Assembly: GCA_013001935.1 (NCBI GenBank)
Contig: JABDKZ010000288.1
Location: 1 to 8,381, forward strand
DNA from: Maribacter sp.
Lineage (GTDB): Bacteria > Bacteroidota > Bacteroidia > Flavobacteriales > Flavobacteriaceae
DNA: 8,381 nucleotides
Direction: 5' to 3'
Notes under the pieces: generated by a model
Databases searched by the model: none
Told to the model about the DNA's origin: nothing
Seen by the model: only the letters and a program-made list of their open reading frames with translations
Program-made: the position numbers and the translations under genes
Shown: in pieces, positions 1 to 7,801 of the stretch
Numbering within the stretch: the first letter of the stretch is position 1
How the letters are laid out: each line of letters opens with the position of its first letter

Positions 1-1
1 G

Positions 2-1006
2 CCATATGTAATCTTAAAATCAAAGGATACGACCAGGACAGCCCAAGTTTTTATTTATGAGAATGATGCCATTAATTATACGGTAGTAGATTTACGGGAT
101 AGTGTGGTTGCCTACAAGGATAAGAAAGATGTAAAGTATGTTGAACGCGAAGCATCAGGGATTATAGAATCTTCCCTTTCCGAAGCTATTTTAGAACAAG
201 GAATAGACTATAATGTGACAAATAATTTATCTGAGGTGTATGCTTGGACCATAGACTTCTTTAGACTGCAAAAGGGGGATAAATTCAAGGTAATTTATAA
301 GGAAAAATACATCAATGATTCCATCTATGCCGGAGCAGGACCTATCGAATCCGCATATTTTGAACATAATGGCAAGCCTATTTATGCCTTCGCCTACGAG
401 AATGATTCTTTAAAGAATATTGTCGATTATTTTGATGAGGAAGCGAATAATTTAAGAAGAACATTCTTAAGGGCCCCAGTAAAGTTTAGCAGAATATCCT
501 CAAGATATAATCTGAAAAGAAGGATAAGGTACTATGGCTATAAAGTGAGGCCGCACAAGGGAACGGATTATGCAGCACCTATTGGCACTCCGATTATGGC
601 AACTGCAGATGGTACGGTAACAGAATCTACAAGAAGGGGAGGTAATGGCAAATACGTGAAGATTCGCCATAACGGCACCTATTCTACCCAGTATTTACAT
701 ATGAAAAAACAAAATGTGCGAAGAGGTGAATTTGTACGCCAAGGTGATGTCATTGGATGGGTAGGAATGACTGGCAATACTGGGGGCCCTCACGTCTGTT
801 ATCGCTTCTGGCGCAATGGCAGACAAGTAGATCCATTAAAAGAAGAATTACCTCAGGCCGAACCACTGGCTGATACACTACGTCCTGATTATTTTGCCTT
901 CATTACGCCAAAGAAGGACCAATTGGATTGCATAGAATATGTAGAAAAACCAAAAGAGGAAGAATTGTTAACGCTTAACGAGAAAAATGTCATTACAGAA
1001 CACTGA
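2..1006 (+). CDS. M23 family peptidoglycan metallo-endopeptidase, 3' part (start outside window)
   Basis: This is the C-terminal 334 residues of a zinc peptidase predicted to cut peptide cross-links of the cell wall in the periplasm. The reading frame is open to the left edge, so the GTG at 104 is internal and not the start. Numbering from the codon at base 2, an N-terminal region of about residues 60-135 (with a '[13 protein letters not shown]' stretch) resembles the Csd3/ShyA/MepM-type domain that precedes the catalytic unit. The M23 (LytM/lysostaphin-like) domain follows at about 150-275: H185-K-G-T-D189 (bases 554-568) gives two zinc ligands, H233 (698-700) is the expected catalytic His, and H264-V-C266 (791-799) replaces the usual H-x-H. 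Thus Cys sits where the third ligand His is expected. A tail of about 55 residues, rich in charged residues near its end, follows. The gene overlaps pgi by 20 bases, suggesting cotranscription. Family assignment is firm; the exact bond cut is inference. Confidence 0.92.
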   Translation, partial: PYVILKSKDTTRTAQVFIYENDAINYTVVDLRDSVVAYKDKKDVKYVEREASGIIESSLSEAILEQGIDYNVTNNLSEVYAWTIDFFRLQKGDKFKVIYKEKYINDSIYAGAGPIESAYFEHNGKPIYAFAYENDSLKNIVDYFDEEANNLRRTFLRAPVKFSRISSRYNLKRRIRYYGYKVRPHKGTDYAAPIGTPIMATADGTVTESTRRGGNGKYVKIRHNGTYSTQYLHMKKQNVRRGEFVRQGDVIGWVGMTGNTGGPHVCYRFWRNGRQVDPLKEELPQAEPLADTLRPDYFAFITPKKDQLDCIEYVEKPKEEELLTLNEKNVITEH

Positions 1007-2624
1007 CCCTACACAAACCCAAGCTTGGAAGAAACTTACGCAACATTATAACACTTCGAAAAACATTCATTTAAAAGAGCTATTCGCTGCTGATGCTGGT
1101 AGAGCGGATAAGTTTAGTACAAAGTGGAATGATTTTTTATTCGATTTTTCAAAAAATCGAATCACCAAGGATACGATTTCCAATTTACTCGAATTGGCCG
1201 ACGAAGTCAATTTAAAAGGTGCTATAGCGAAATATTTTAGCGGGGAGGCCATTAATCAGACAGAGGATCGGGCAGTATTGCATACCGCCTTACGTGCTAA
1301 AAAAACAGACACGGTATTAGTTGAAGGGGTTAACGTTGTTCCTGAAGTTTATGAGGTAAAAGAACATATAAAGTCTTTCACCGAAGCTATTATTTCCGGC
1401 TCAAAAAAAGGGTATTCTGGAAAAGCTTTTACCGATGTTGTCAATATTGGAATAGGAGGTTCTGATTTAGGACCGGCAATGGTGGTAGAGGCACTCAAAT
1501 TCTATAAAAATCATCTTAAAACACATTTTGTCAGTAATGTAGATGGTGACCATGTTCATGAAATTCTAAAGGAATTGAATCCTGAAACCACATTATTCGT
1601 TGTAGTTTCAAAGACCTTCACAACTCAGGAAACCCTAAGCAATGCGACAACTATTAAGAAATGGTTTTTAAAATCCGCAAAACAAGATGATGTTTCCAAG
1701 CATTTTGCAGCTGTTTCTACGAATGCTGAAAAGATTGCGGAGTTTGGAATTTCTGCCGAAAATGTATTCCCGATGTGGGACTGGGTTGGCGGCCGCTTTT
1801 CTTTATGGAGTGCTGTTGGTATTTCAATTGCATTGGCGGTTGGTTATGAAAACTTCGATGCTTTATTGCAAGGTGCAAATGAAATGGATGATCATTTCAA
1901 ATCCACAGATTTCGATAGCAATATTCCTGTAATAATGGCGCTTATAAGCATTTGGTATAACAATTTCCATAAGGCAGAGACTGAGGTCATTATTCCCTAT
2001 ACCCAGTATTTGAGTAGATTCTCAGCGTATTTACAACAAGGAATCATGGAGAGCAATGGTAAGAGTGTTGACCGTAATGGCAAACCTATAACTTACCAAA
2101 CAGGTACGATCATATGGGGAGAGCCAGGCACAAATTCCCAACATGCCTTCTTTCAATTAATACATCAGGGCACAAAATTGATCCCTGCCGATTTTATTGG
2201 TTTCAACGAATCCCTGCATGGTGATACTGGTCACCACAACAAATTAATGGCCAACTTTTTTGCCCAGACCGAGGCACTTATGAACGGTAAAACCAAAGAC
2301 GAAGTACGCAATGACATGAAAGACAAGAACCTTTCTGAAACCGAAATTGATAAGTTGGTCCCATTTAAGGTATTTGTTGGAAATAAACCAACGAATACTT
2401 TCTTGATAAAAAAGCTCACCGCTAAGAATTTAGGGGCATTGATTGCTGCTTATGAACACAAAATCTTCGTTCAAGGCGTTGTTTGGAATATCTTTAGCTA
2501 TGATCAGTGGGGTGTTGAACTGGGTAAACAATTGGCCACCCATACGCTTAAGGATATTGAAGGTTCAGAAATATCTGATCATGACTCATCAACCTTGAAT
2601 CTTTTGCATTCTTTTAAGAAATAA
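987..2624 (+). CDS. pgi: Glucose-6-phosphate isomerase
   Basis: This cytoplasmic enzyme (EC 5.3.1.9) interconverts glucose 6-phosphate and fructose 6-phosphate in glycolysis and gluconeogenesis. Its 545 residues match the usual length of the large bacterial/eukaryotic form. Visible motifs are GIGGSDLG (155-162) in the sugar-phosphate binding SIS fold; the first family signature around [14 protein letters not shown] (bases about 1770-1820); the catalytic-base Glu355 in 'GIMESNGKS'; a His-His pair at 416-417, one of which should be the ring-opening His; and the second signature [11 protein letters not shown] ending in Lys514. The ATG at 987 lies inside the end of the M23 peptidase gene (20-base overlap). 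It is preferred because the N-terminus '[17 protein letters not shown]' resembles, from memory, flavobacterial Pgi starts. No convincing terminator follows. All key residues are present, so it should be active. Confidence 0.97.
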   Translation: MSLQNTDPTQTQAWKKLTQHYNTSKNIHLKELFAADAGRADKFSTKWNDFLFDFSKNRITKDTISNLLELADEVNLKGAIAKYFSGEAINQTEDRAVLHTALRAKKTDTVLVEGVNVVPEVYEVKEHIKSFTEAIISGSKKGYSGKAFTDVVNIGIGGSDLGPAMVVEALKFYKNHLKTHFVSNVDGDHVHEILKELNPETTLFVVVSKTFTTQETLSNATTIKKWFLKSAKQDDVSKHFAAVSTNAEKIAEFGISAENVFPMWDWVGGRFSLWSAVGISIALAVGYENFDALLQGANEMDDHFKSTDFDSNIPVIMALISIWYNNFHKAETEVIIPYTQYLSRFSAYLQQGIMESNGKSVDRNGKPITYQTGTIIWGEPGTNSQHAFFQLIHQGTKLIPADFIGFNESLHGDTGHHNKLMANFFAQTEALMNGKTKDEVRNDMKDKNLSETEIDKLVPFKVFVGNKPTNTFLIKKLTAKNLGALIAAYEHKIFVQGVVWNIFSYDQWGVELGKQLATHTLKDIEGSEISDHDSSTLNLLHSFKK

Positions 2625-2694
2625 ACTGCAGTATTTTCATTTCTTCATAAAGGTTAATAACTTCTTAAATATCAGTGTTGATTATGTATAATTT

Positions 2695-2724
2695 ATGTTA
2701 AATTTAACATCGCAAAATTTAACA
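2695..2724. promoter_or_regulatory. Operator-like palindrome plus direct repeat upstream of the TonB receptor
   Basis: ATGTTAAATTTAACAT at 2695-2710 is a perfect 16-bp palindrome. The ten bases AAATTTAACA (2700-2709) recur exactly at 2715-2724, so the copies start 15 bases apart. The cluster lies about 75-100 bases before the receptor start and about 30-60 bases upstream of a possible -7 element, a position suited to an activator or repressor site. AT-rich DNA yields short palindromes by chance, so function is inference. Confidence 0.4.
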
Positions 2725-2735
2725 CTGGCTTAATG

Positions 2736-2763
2736 TTCGGGTAATTAAAATAACTCACTTTTG
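2736..2763 (+). promoter_or_regulatory. Possible Bacteroidota-type promoter for the TonB receptor
   Basis: CACTTTTG at 2756-2763 matches the known Bacteroidota -7 consensus TAnnTTTG with one mismatch. TTCG at 2736-2739, 16 bases upstream, is an imperfect -33 TTTG. The -7 box would place transcription start about 25-30 bases before the ATG at 2798. The match is imperfect and unsupported by other data. Confidence 0.3.
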
Positions 2764-2797
2764 CGCCGAATATTAAACCGAATTAAACACTGAAAAA

Positions 2798-5494
2798 ATG
2801 AAAAAAATGTACATGGCCTTAGCAGCCTTTTTAGTGACTGCTATTGCATTTTCACAAGGAACTATTACAGGAACCATTGTTGATGGTGATTTGGCAGGAC
2901 CGCTGCCAGGAGCAAGTATAATTGTTCAGGGAACAACAAATGGTACATCTTCTGATTTTGATGGAAATTTCACACTTGAAGTATCTGAGAATTCAGGTAC
3001 ATTGGTGGTTTCCTATCTTGGTTACGTAAGTACCTATGTTAAATTTACCAGTGCTGCCGGTAATATAACCAGAAGTGTAGGCACGATTTCGTTGTTACCC
3101 GACGCTGAACAATTGGGTGAAGTTGTTGTTACTGGTACAGGAATTATTGACCTTGCCGAAGATAGGCAAACACCAATCGCTGTTTCTTCTATTCCTGTAA
3201 AAATTATACAAGAAAAAATAGGAACGCAAGATATTACCATGACCATGGTGAACACACCATCTGTTTATGTTTCAGGACAGTCAAGTGGTTTTGGGGATAC
3301 GAACATGAGAGTTCGTGGTTTTGATCAGGATAACACAGCTTTTCTTCTAAACGGACAGCCTATTAACGGTATGGAAGATGGTTTAATGTACTGGTCAAAC
3401 TGGTCTGGTTTAAATGATATTGCTTCAGCGGTTCAGATCCAAAGGGGATTAGGTTCTTCTAAAATGGCAATTTCTTCAGTTGGGGGTACAGTTAACTTTG
3501 TAACCAAATCTACTGAAATGCGACAAGGTGGTTTCGCATATTCTACCATTGCCAATAATAACTTTATTAAAACTTCCGCTGGTTACAATACCGGTATTTC
3601 TGAAAAGGGTTGGGGTCTAAGCGTTATGCTTTCACACTGGCAAGGTGATGGTTATAACGAAGGAAATTTTGGTGAAGGCCAAACGTATTTCATTTCTGCA
3701 GGTTACAGACCAAACGATTCCCATAATTTCAACTTTTTAATTACGGGTGCTCCACAGATCCACGATCAAAACTTTACGAAGTCAATTTCAAGTTATTTGC
3801 AGTATGGTTTGCGTTACAACAATAACTGGGGTACATACAATGGTCAGTATTTGACAGAAAGACGAAACTTCTATCACAAGCCGGTCATCAATTTAAACTG
3901 GGACTGGAATATTAATGAAACATCTAATTTATCGACCGTACTTTATGCCTCATTCGGAAATGGCGGCGGAACCGGTAATCGTGGAAACAGGATCAGAACT
4001 GCTGAAGGACGTATAGATTATGATGCCATTTACGCCCAAAATTCGCAGGTTACCGATGGAAATGCCGTTTACTTTGGTTCAGAAGATGCCTACATAACAC
4101 GTGCATCAATGAACTTGCACAATTGGTTTGGTTTGATCTCCAACTTTGAGAAACAACTTACTGATAACCTTACATGGAATGTAGGTTTTGATTTAAGAAC
4201 CTATTACGGTAAGCACTTTAGGGTAGTCTCCAATTTTCATGGCTTAAATTCATGGACGGAGAATATTCGACTAAGAGATCAAAATAACAATCATGATACC
4301 TATGGTAGTTTTGGCACCTATAAATTTGTGACTGCAACTGAAAGCTTCAGGCCTTCCGGTTGGGGAGCTGCGTTCAATAAATATGCTACAGATCAAAAAA
4401 TTGCATATAACAACGAAGAGCGAATTTCTTACGGAGGATTATTTACCCAATTGGAATACGGAACCGATAATTTTTCAGCCTTTTTCCAAGGATCAGTATC
4501 TAACCAATACCACCAAAGATTTGATTTGTACCAATATGCCGATCAGTCCTTAATTGATGGCACATCTTCCCAGAGTACCGGGGAACCTTTGCCAGCAAAT
4601 ATCACTGACGGAGTTGATTCAGAAAAAGTGAATAATTTTGGGTATAATGCCAAGGCAGGTTTAAGTTATAAACCGGATGGATCGCACAGTTTCTATGCAA
4701 ACACGGGTTACTATAGCCGACAACCTTACCATGACAATATTTATTTGAATTTTACCAACCAAATAAATCCCTTAACAGAGAATGAAAAAATATTTGGTTT
4801 GGAGGCCGGTTATGGTTTCACTTCACCAATATTCTCAGCTACATTAAATTTATATAGAACTTCATGGAAAGATAGAGTGGTTACCAGCTCAGATGTTGTT
4901 GATGATGTGGTTACCTTCGAAACCAACTTTGGAACCGAGCAATTACACTCCGGGGCAGAGATTGATTTTAAATTAAGACCTGCACCTGGCCTTTCCTTTA
5001 ACGGTTTTGTCTCAATTGGGGACTGGCAGTACAAAGGTGAAGCCGTAACCCAGGTTACCGATGAAGAGCGTAACGTAATTAGTACCGAAACCAATGACTT
5101 TGATGGTGGTAAAGTAGGTGGTGCCGCACAGCTTTCTGGTGGTTTGGGATTCGCTTATCGCATCTGTGAGAGTTTCTCTGTTGATTCTGATTGGAGGTAT
5201 TATGACAATCTTTATGCTGATGTAGGTGCAGTAAAGGAAAATTTGAAGTTACCTTCTTATAACATATTGGATCTTGGACTTACGTACAGGATGGCTGTAG
5301 GAGCTGCAAAAACAAAGTCTATAAAAATTAGGGCGAATATTAATAATATTCTTGATACGGAGTATATCTCAAGATTATCAACGGCCAACTTTGCCGAGGC
5401 TGGCGATGAAACCTACAATGGGCTAGCAGTTTCTAACCGAGGCTATTTTGGATGGGGTAGAACTTGGAACCTTACCTTGCGCTACAATTTCTAA
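2798..5494 (+). CDS. TonB-dependent outer-membrane receptor with CarboxypepD_reg-like N-terminal domain
   Basis: This 898-residue outer-membrane transporter should import a ligand using energy from TonB-ExbBD. Residues 1-20 form a signal peptide (hydrophobic MALAAFLVTAIAFSQ). Residues about 22-98 form a CarboxypepD_reg-like beta-sandwich ('TITGTIVDGD', 'SDFDGNFTL', 'VVSYLGYVS'). A TonB-box-like LGEVVVTGTG lies at 106-115. The plug spans about 120-240, with 'RVRGFDQDNTAFLLNG', 'NGMEDGLMYWSNW' and 'SSVGGTVNFVTK'. The rest is beta-barrel, rich in alternating aromatic and polar residues, ending in LRYNF with the usual C-terminal Phe. ATG 2798 directly precedes the signal peptide and has an A-rich leader; Met4 is a less likely alternative. 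It is shorter than typical SusC proteins and no SusD-like lipoprotein gene follows, so it is better called a generic receptor. Substrate unknown. It appears to be a single-gene unit, ended by the terminator at 5526. Confidence 0.93.
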   Translation: MKKMYMALAAFLVTAIAFSQGTITGTIVDGDLAGPLPGASIIVQGTTNGTSSDFDGNFTLEVSENSGTLVVSYLGYVSTYVKFTSAAGNITRSVGTISLLPDAEQLGEVVVTGTGIIDLAEDRQTPIAVSSIPVKIIQEKIGTQDITMTMVNTPSVYVSGQSSGFGDTNMRVRGFDQDNTAFLLNGQPINGMEDGLMYWSNWSGLNDIASAVQIQRGLGSSKMAISSVGGTVNFVTKSTEMRQGGFAYSTIANNNFIKTSAGYNTGISEKGWGLSVMLSHWQGDGYNEGNFGEGQTYFISAGYRPNDSHNFNFLITGAPQIHDQNFTKSISSYLQYGLRYNNNWGTYNGQYLTERRNFYHKPVINLNWDWNINETSNLSTVLYASFGNGGGTGNRGNRIRTAEGRIDYDAIYAQNSQVTDGNAVYFGSEDAYITRASMNLHNWFGLISNFEKQLTDNLTWNVGFDLRTYYGKHFRVVSNFHGLNSWTENIRLRDQNNNHDTYGSFGTYKFVTATESFRPSGWGAAFNKYATDQKIAYNNEERISYGGLFTQLEYGTDNFSAFFQGSVSNQYHQRFDLYQYADQSLIDGTSSQSTGEPLPANITDGVDSEKVNNFGYNAKAGLSYKPDGSHSFYANTGYYSRQPYHDNIYLNFTNQINPLTENEKIFGLEAGYGFTSPIFSATLNLYRTSWKDRVVTSSDVVDDVVTFETNFGTEQLHSGAEIDFKLRPAPGLSFNGFVSIGDWQYKGEAVTQVTDEERNVISTETNDFDGGKVGGAAQLSGGLGFAYRICESFSVDSDWRYYDNLYADVGAVKENLKLPSYNILDLGLTYRMAVGAAKTKSIKIRANINNILDTEYISRLSTANFAEAGDETYNGLAVSNRGYFGWGRTWNLTLRYNF

Positions 5495-5525
5495 ATTTTT
5501 GGATACAATTTATTATTGAATTAAG

Positions 5526-5554
5526 AACCCTGACGATACTGTCAGGGTTTTTTT
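5526..5554 (+). terminator. Intrinsic terminator after the TonB receptor
   Basis: A perfect 9-bp stem, AACCCTGAC (5526-5534) with GTCAGGGTT (5541-5549), encloses the six-base loop GATACT and runs into a T tract (5548-5554). It lies 31 bases past the receptor stop codon. This is the clearest rho-independent terminator in the window and separates the receptor from the next gene. Confidence 0.9.
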
Positions 5555-5569
5555 ATGCATAAAAAATAG

Positions 5570-5577
5570 TATTTTTA
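5570..5577 (+). promoter_or_regulatory. Possible -7 promoter element of the four-helix membrane protein gene
   Basis: TATTTTTA resembles the Bacteroidota -7 consensus TAnnTTTG with one mismatch at the last base. It sits 23 bases before the ATG at 5601 and just after the upstream terminator, where a promoter is required. No clear -33 TTTG is seen; only the T tract of the terminator lies at the right distance. Confidence 0.25.
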
Positions 5578-5600
5578 GCAAACCAAAATTCTTAATAATT

Positions 5601-6062
5601 ATGGAAGAACAAGGACTTGCCCATCAATGGGCGTTAGAATTACATTCATATTTGGCTTACGTGGCACTTGCCGTTTTATTCCTCGCCGTAGCCAATGCGA
5701 TAATGGGCTTGGTAAGCAACAGAACATTCAACACGCTCGGGAAAGATTTTCGACTTAGCCTATTCGCTCTTATACTTTGCCATTTACAACTATTAGCTGG
5801 CCTGGTTCTCTTTTTTGTATCGCCAAGTGGTTTGAATGCCATACAAGAATTAGGAATGGGCGGTATGAATTCAGCAGTTAGATTATTAGCGGTTGAACAC
5901 CCTTTTATAAATATTATAGCACTAGTACTGATTACCATTGGCTGGTCTAGACATAAGAAGTTTATGGAAGGCAAGAAGAAGTTCAAAAGCATTGCCGTCT
6001 TTTACGGGTTAGGGTTGGTGCTTATCTTAAGCCGAATCCCTTGGGGGCAATGGCTCAATTAA
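5601..6062 (+). CDS. Small four-helix integral membrane protein, possibly cytochrome b-like
   Basis: The 153-residue product has four predicted membrane segments, at about 16-37, 52-74, 97-115 and 130-146, with no signal peptide. From memory it resembles a family of small flavobacterial membrane proteins sometimes labelled 'cytochrome B', but I cannot confirm a named domain. Histidines at 15 ('ELHSYLAY'), 61 ('LCHLQLLAG') and 100 ('VEHPF') lie in or at the ends of the first three helices, where axial haem ligands would fit a cytochrome b561-like bundle. There is no CxxCH motif. The basic loop 'SRHKKFMEGKKKFK' (116-129) suggests that the segment between helices 3 and 4 is cytoplasmic. It follows a strong terminator and precedes a 104-base gap, so it is probably transcribed alone. 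Being a real membrane-protein gene is well supported; haem binding or electron transfer is only inference. Confidence 0.82.
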   Translation: MEEQGLAHQWALELHSYLAYVALAVLFLAVANAIMGLVSNRTFNTLGKDFRLSLFALILCHLQLLAGLVLFFVSPSGLNAIQELGMGGMNSAVRLLAVEHPFINIIALVLITIGWSRHKKFMEGKKKFKSIAVFYGLGLVLILSRIPWGQWLN

Positions 6063-6166
6063 AATTGGATTCTTTTCTCTCAAGCAAGGAAATTGTTTCG
6101 ATTGTATATTGAATCAGAGCGCTTTGTTTTAAATAATCGTAGCATGCAATCTATAAAACATCGAAA

Positions 6167-6760
6167 ATGAAAAATACTTTACTATTGGCTTTCTTACTGT
6201 TTTCAACCTTGGTTATAGCCCAAGAAAAATCGCTATTCAATGGGCAAGACCTATCAGGGTGGACGATCTATGGCACAGAAAAGTGGTTTGTAGAAGATGG
6301 TCTACTAGTCTGTGAGAGTGGCCCGGACGAACAATATGGGTATCTGGCAACCAATGAGCACTACAAAGACTTTACCCTTACCCTAGAGTTTAAACAAGAG
6401 GCCAATGGCAACAGTGGGGTCTTTATTCGCTCTACCATAGAGGGGACTAAGGTTAATGGCTGGCAAGTTGAAGTAGCACCTCCGGGTCATAGTACAGGTG
6501 GGGTATATGAGTCCTATGGTCGTGGTTGGTTGATCAAGCCCGATCCAGAAAAAGATAAAGCCTTAAAAATGGGAGAATGGAATGAGATGAGAATCAGGGT
6601 TTATGGTAATCAATTAACATCATGGCTCAACGGTGTAGAGATGGTTACAATCAACGATACGTTGATCGGTGAGGGCGAAGGCTCTATTGCCCTACAAATT
6701 CACGATGGTGGGGGCATTAAGGTAAAATGGAGGAACATCAGGGTTGCCACACCCCAATAG
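6167..6760 (+). CDS. Exported DUF1080 protein (3-keto-disaccharide hydrolase-like)
   Basis: This 197-residue protein belongs to the DUF1080 / 3-keto-disaccharide hydrolase family (PF06439), a concanavalin-like beta-jelly-roll. Some members cleave 3-keto-glycosides made by partner dehydrogenases. Residues 1-19 form a signal peptide (LLLAFLLFSTLVIAQ) with no lipobox Cys, so a soluble periplasmic or secreted form is expected. Family hallmarks are SLFNGQDLSGW (22-32), GNSGVFIRS (81-89), GWQVEV (98-103), TGGVYE (110-115), 'GEWNEMRIRVYGN' (136-148), 'WLNGVEM' (153-159) and the terminal strand segment IALQIHDGGGIKVKWRNIRV (174-193). It is a single complete domain of usual size. ATG 6167 is chosen because the signal peptide begins there. 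No Gfo/Idh/MocA dehydrogenase or sugar transporter is adjacent, so the substrate is unknown. Its stop lies 3 bases from the end of the convergent minus-strand gene. Confidence 0.9.
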   Translation: MKNTLLLAFLLFSTLVIAQEKSLFNGQDLSGWTIYGTEKWFVEDGLLVCESGPDEQYGYLATNEHYKDFTLTLEFKQEANGNSGVFIRSTIEGTKVNGWQVEVAPPGHSTGGVYESYGRGWLIKPDPEKDKALKMGEWNEMRIRVYGNQLTSWLNGVEMVTINDTLIGEGEGSIALQIHDGGGIKVKWRNIRVATPQ

Positions 6761-6764
6761 GTGT
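6749..6764. other. Short hairpin spanning the two convergent stop codons
   Basis: ACACC (6749-6753) pairs with GGTGT (6760-6764) across the loop CCAATA, covering the end of the DUF1080 gene and the last stop-codon base of the minus-strand gene. There is no T tract on either side, so it is at best a weak bidirectional terminator. With a 3-base gap and no better hairpin, transcripts of both genes probably overlap at their 3' ends. Confidence 0.25.
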
Positions 6765-7801
6765 TACGGAACGGGTTTTATTAAATACATGACTACGGGG
6801 AAATGATCGCTATACCCACCCATATAGTTGCCCCCTGCGTAGGTTCTAAAAGGATAACCCCTGTATTTGCCCTTTTTAGTAATAATAAAAGGAGTTGCGA
6901 AAATAGTTGCCTTCCAGAACCGATAAGAATCGCCTTCGTGTTCCAATAGATTGGGTGTAAAATAAAACTGGTCGAAAAGATTCCATTTATCACGATAAGC
7001 TAAGGAGCCCAAACCTTTTTTAAAAAGTTTTTCCATAGGATTATAAAGGTCATTTTCATCTAAACTCTTTTTCTTACCTACTGTTTTTAAGATTTTTTGG
7101 AGACTATCATCTACTGGATCATCATTAAAATCGCCCATGCCGATTATTTTTGCTGCACTATCGATTTCTAAGATAGAATCAATAATTCGTTTATTTAATT
7201 TGGCAGCTGCCAATCGGTTAGGTTTACTGCGCGCTGCCCCGCCGCTTCTTGATGGCCAGTGATTAACGATACAATAGATCTGTTCATCATCCAATAATCC
7301 GCCAACAACCAATTGGTCCCGCGTATAATCCCTTTCACCATCTATATTCTGTAATAAGAGCCTGCGACTTTGAAATGATGTGGGTAAAAAATTAGCTTGC
7401 TTATAAATTAGGGCGACATCAATACCACGCTCATCCGGGGAATCAAAATGAACAATGCCATAATTCATTTTTAGAAGTCTGGAATGGTTAACCAAATCTT
7501 CTAGAACTTTTTTGTTTTCTATCTCGCAAAGGCCAATTATATCTGACGTTGTTTTGGTTTCTTCTTGTCCAATATGGGAAATAACCTTTGAGATGTTATC
7601 AATCTTTCGTGTATACCTTTCTCGCGTCCAATGATCTTTTCCCCCGGGAGTACGATCATCATCAAAGGTTAAAGAATCATTTTCCGTATCGAATAGATTT
7701 TCAACATTATAAAAAGCCACAGCACGTACTTTATAATGCTTTTGTGCTTGTACGTTTGATGTTGATAGAAATGCTATAAGCGCTACAATTATGGTTTTCA
7801 T
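6764..7801 (-). CDS. Exported endonuclease/exonuclease/phosphatase-fold protein
   Basis: This 345-residue metal-dependent hydrolase has the EEP fold (DNase I / exonuclease III / inositol-phosphatase superfamily). Residues 1-19 form a signal peptide (IIVALIAFLSTSNVQAQ), so it acts in the periplasm or outside the cell. Superfamily motifs in order are FYNVENLFD (30-38, metal-site Asn), LCEIEN (91-96, Glu93 as expected Mg ligand), 'DERGIDVALIYK' (123-134), NHWPSRSGG (180-188, His181 catalytic), GDFND (223-227, Asp224-x-Asn226), 'WNLFDQFYF' (273-281) and GGYSDHFPVV (328-337, with the Asp332-His333 dyad). The active site looks complete. Nucleic acid or a phospho-ester/lipid could be the substrate; the motifs do not decide. 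The gene converges on the DUF1080 gene and diverges from the gene at 8024. ATG 7801 directly precedes the signal peptide. Confidence 0.9.
   Translation of the reverse strand: MKTIIVALIAFLSTSNVQAQKHYKVRAVAFYNVENLFDTENDSLTFDDDRTPGGKDHWTRERYTRKIDNISKVISHIGQEETKTTSDIIGLCEIENKKVLEDLVNHSRLLKMNYGIVHFDSPDERGIDVALIYKQANFLPTSFQSRRLLLQNIDGERDYTRDQLVVGGLLDDEQIYCIVNHWPSRSGGAARSKPNRLAAAKLNKRIIDSILEIDSAAKIIGMGDFNDDPVDDSLQKILKTVGKKKSLDENDLYNPMEKLFKKGLGSLAYRDKWNLFDQFYFTPNLLEHEGDSYRFWKATIFATPFIITKKGKYRGYPFRTYAGGNYMGGYSDHFPVVMYLIKPVP

Noticed and set aside
104..106. GTG as start codon of the M23 peptidase
   Set aside because: The frame is open back to base 2 with sensible protein sequence ([17 protein letters not shown]), and a signal peptide would be expected further upstream; the gene simply runs off the window.
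1687..1932. 81-codon plus-strand frame inside pgi
   Set aside because: Out of frame within a region encoding conserved Pgi motifs; no independent evidence.
2616..2646. Possible terminator after pgi (AAGAAAT ... ATTTCTT inverted repeat)
   Set aside because: The stem is all A-T apart from one G-C pair, the loop is about 16 bases, and no T tract follows; it is too weak to call.
4810..5094. 94-codon minus-strand open frame inside the TonB receptor
   Set aside because: Antisense to the barrel-coding region, with low-complexity Ser/Thr-rich sequence and no supporting features.
2798..5494. SusC/SusD polysaccharide utilisation locus
   Set aside because: No SusD-like lipoprotein, sensor or glycoside hydrolase is adjacent, the protein is short for SusC, and a terminator closes the gene.
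5657..5992. 111-codon open frame on the minus strand
   Set aside because: It lies wholly antisense to the four-helix membrane protein gene and has no recognisable domain, signal or leader; it is a shadow of the real gene.
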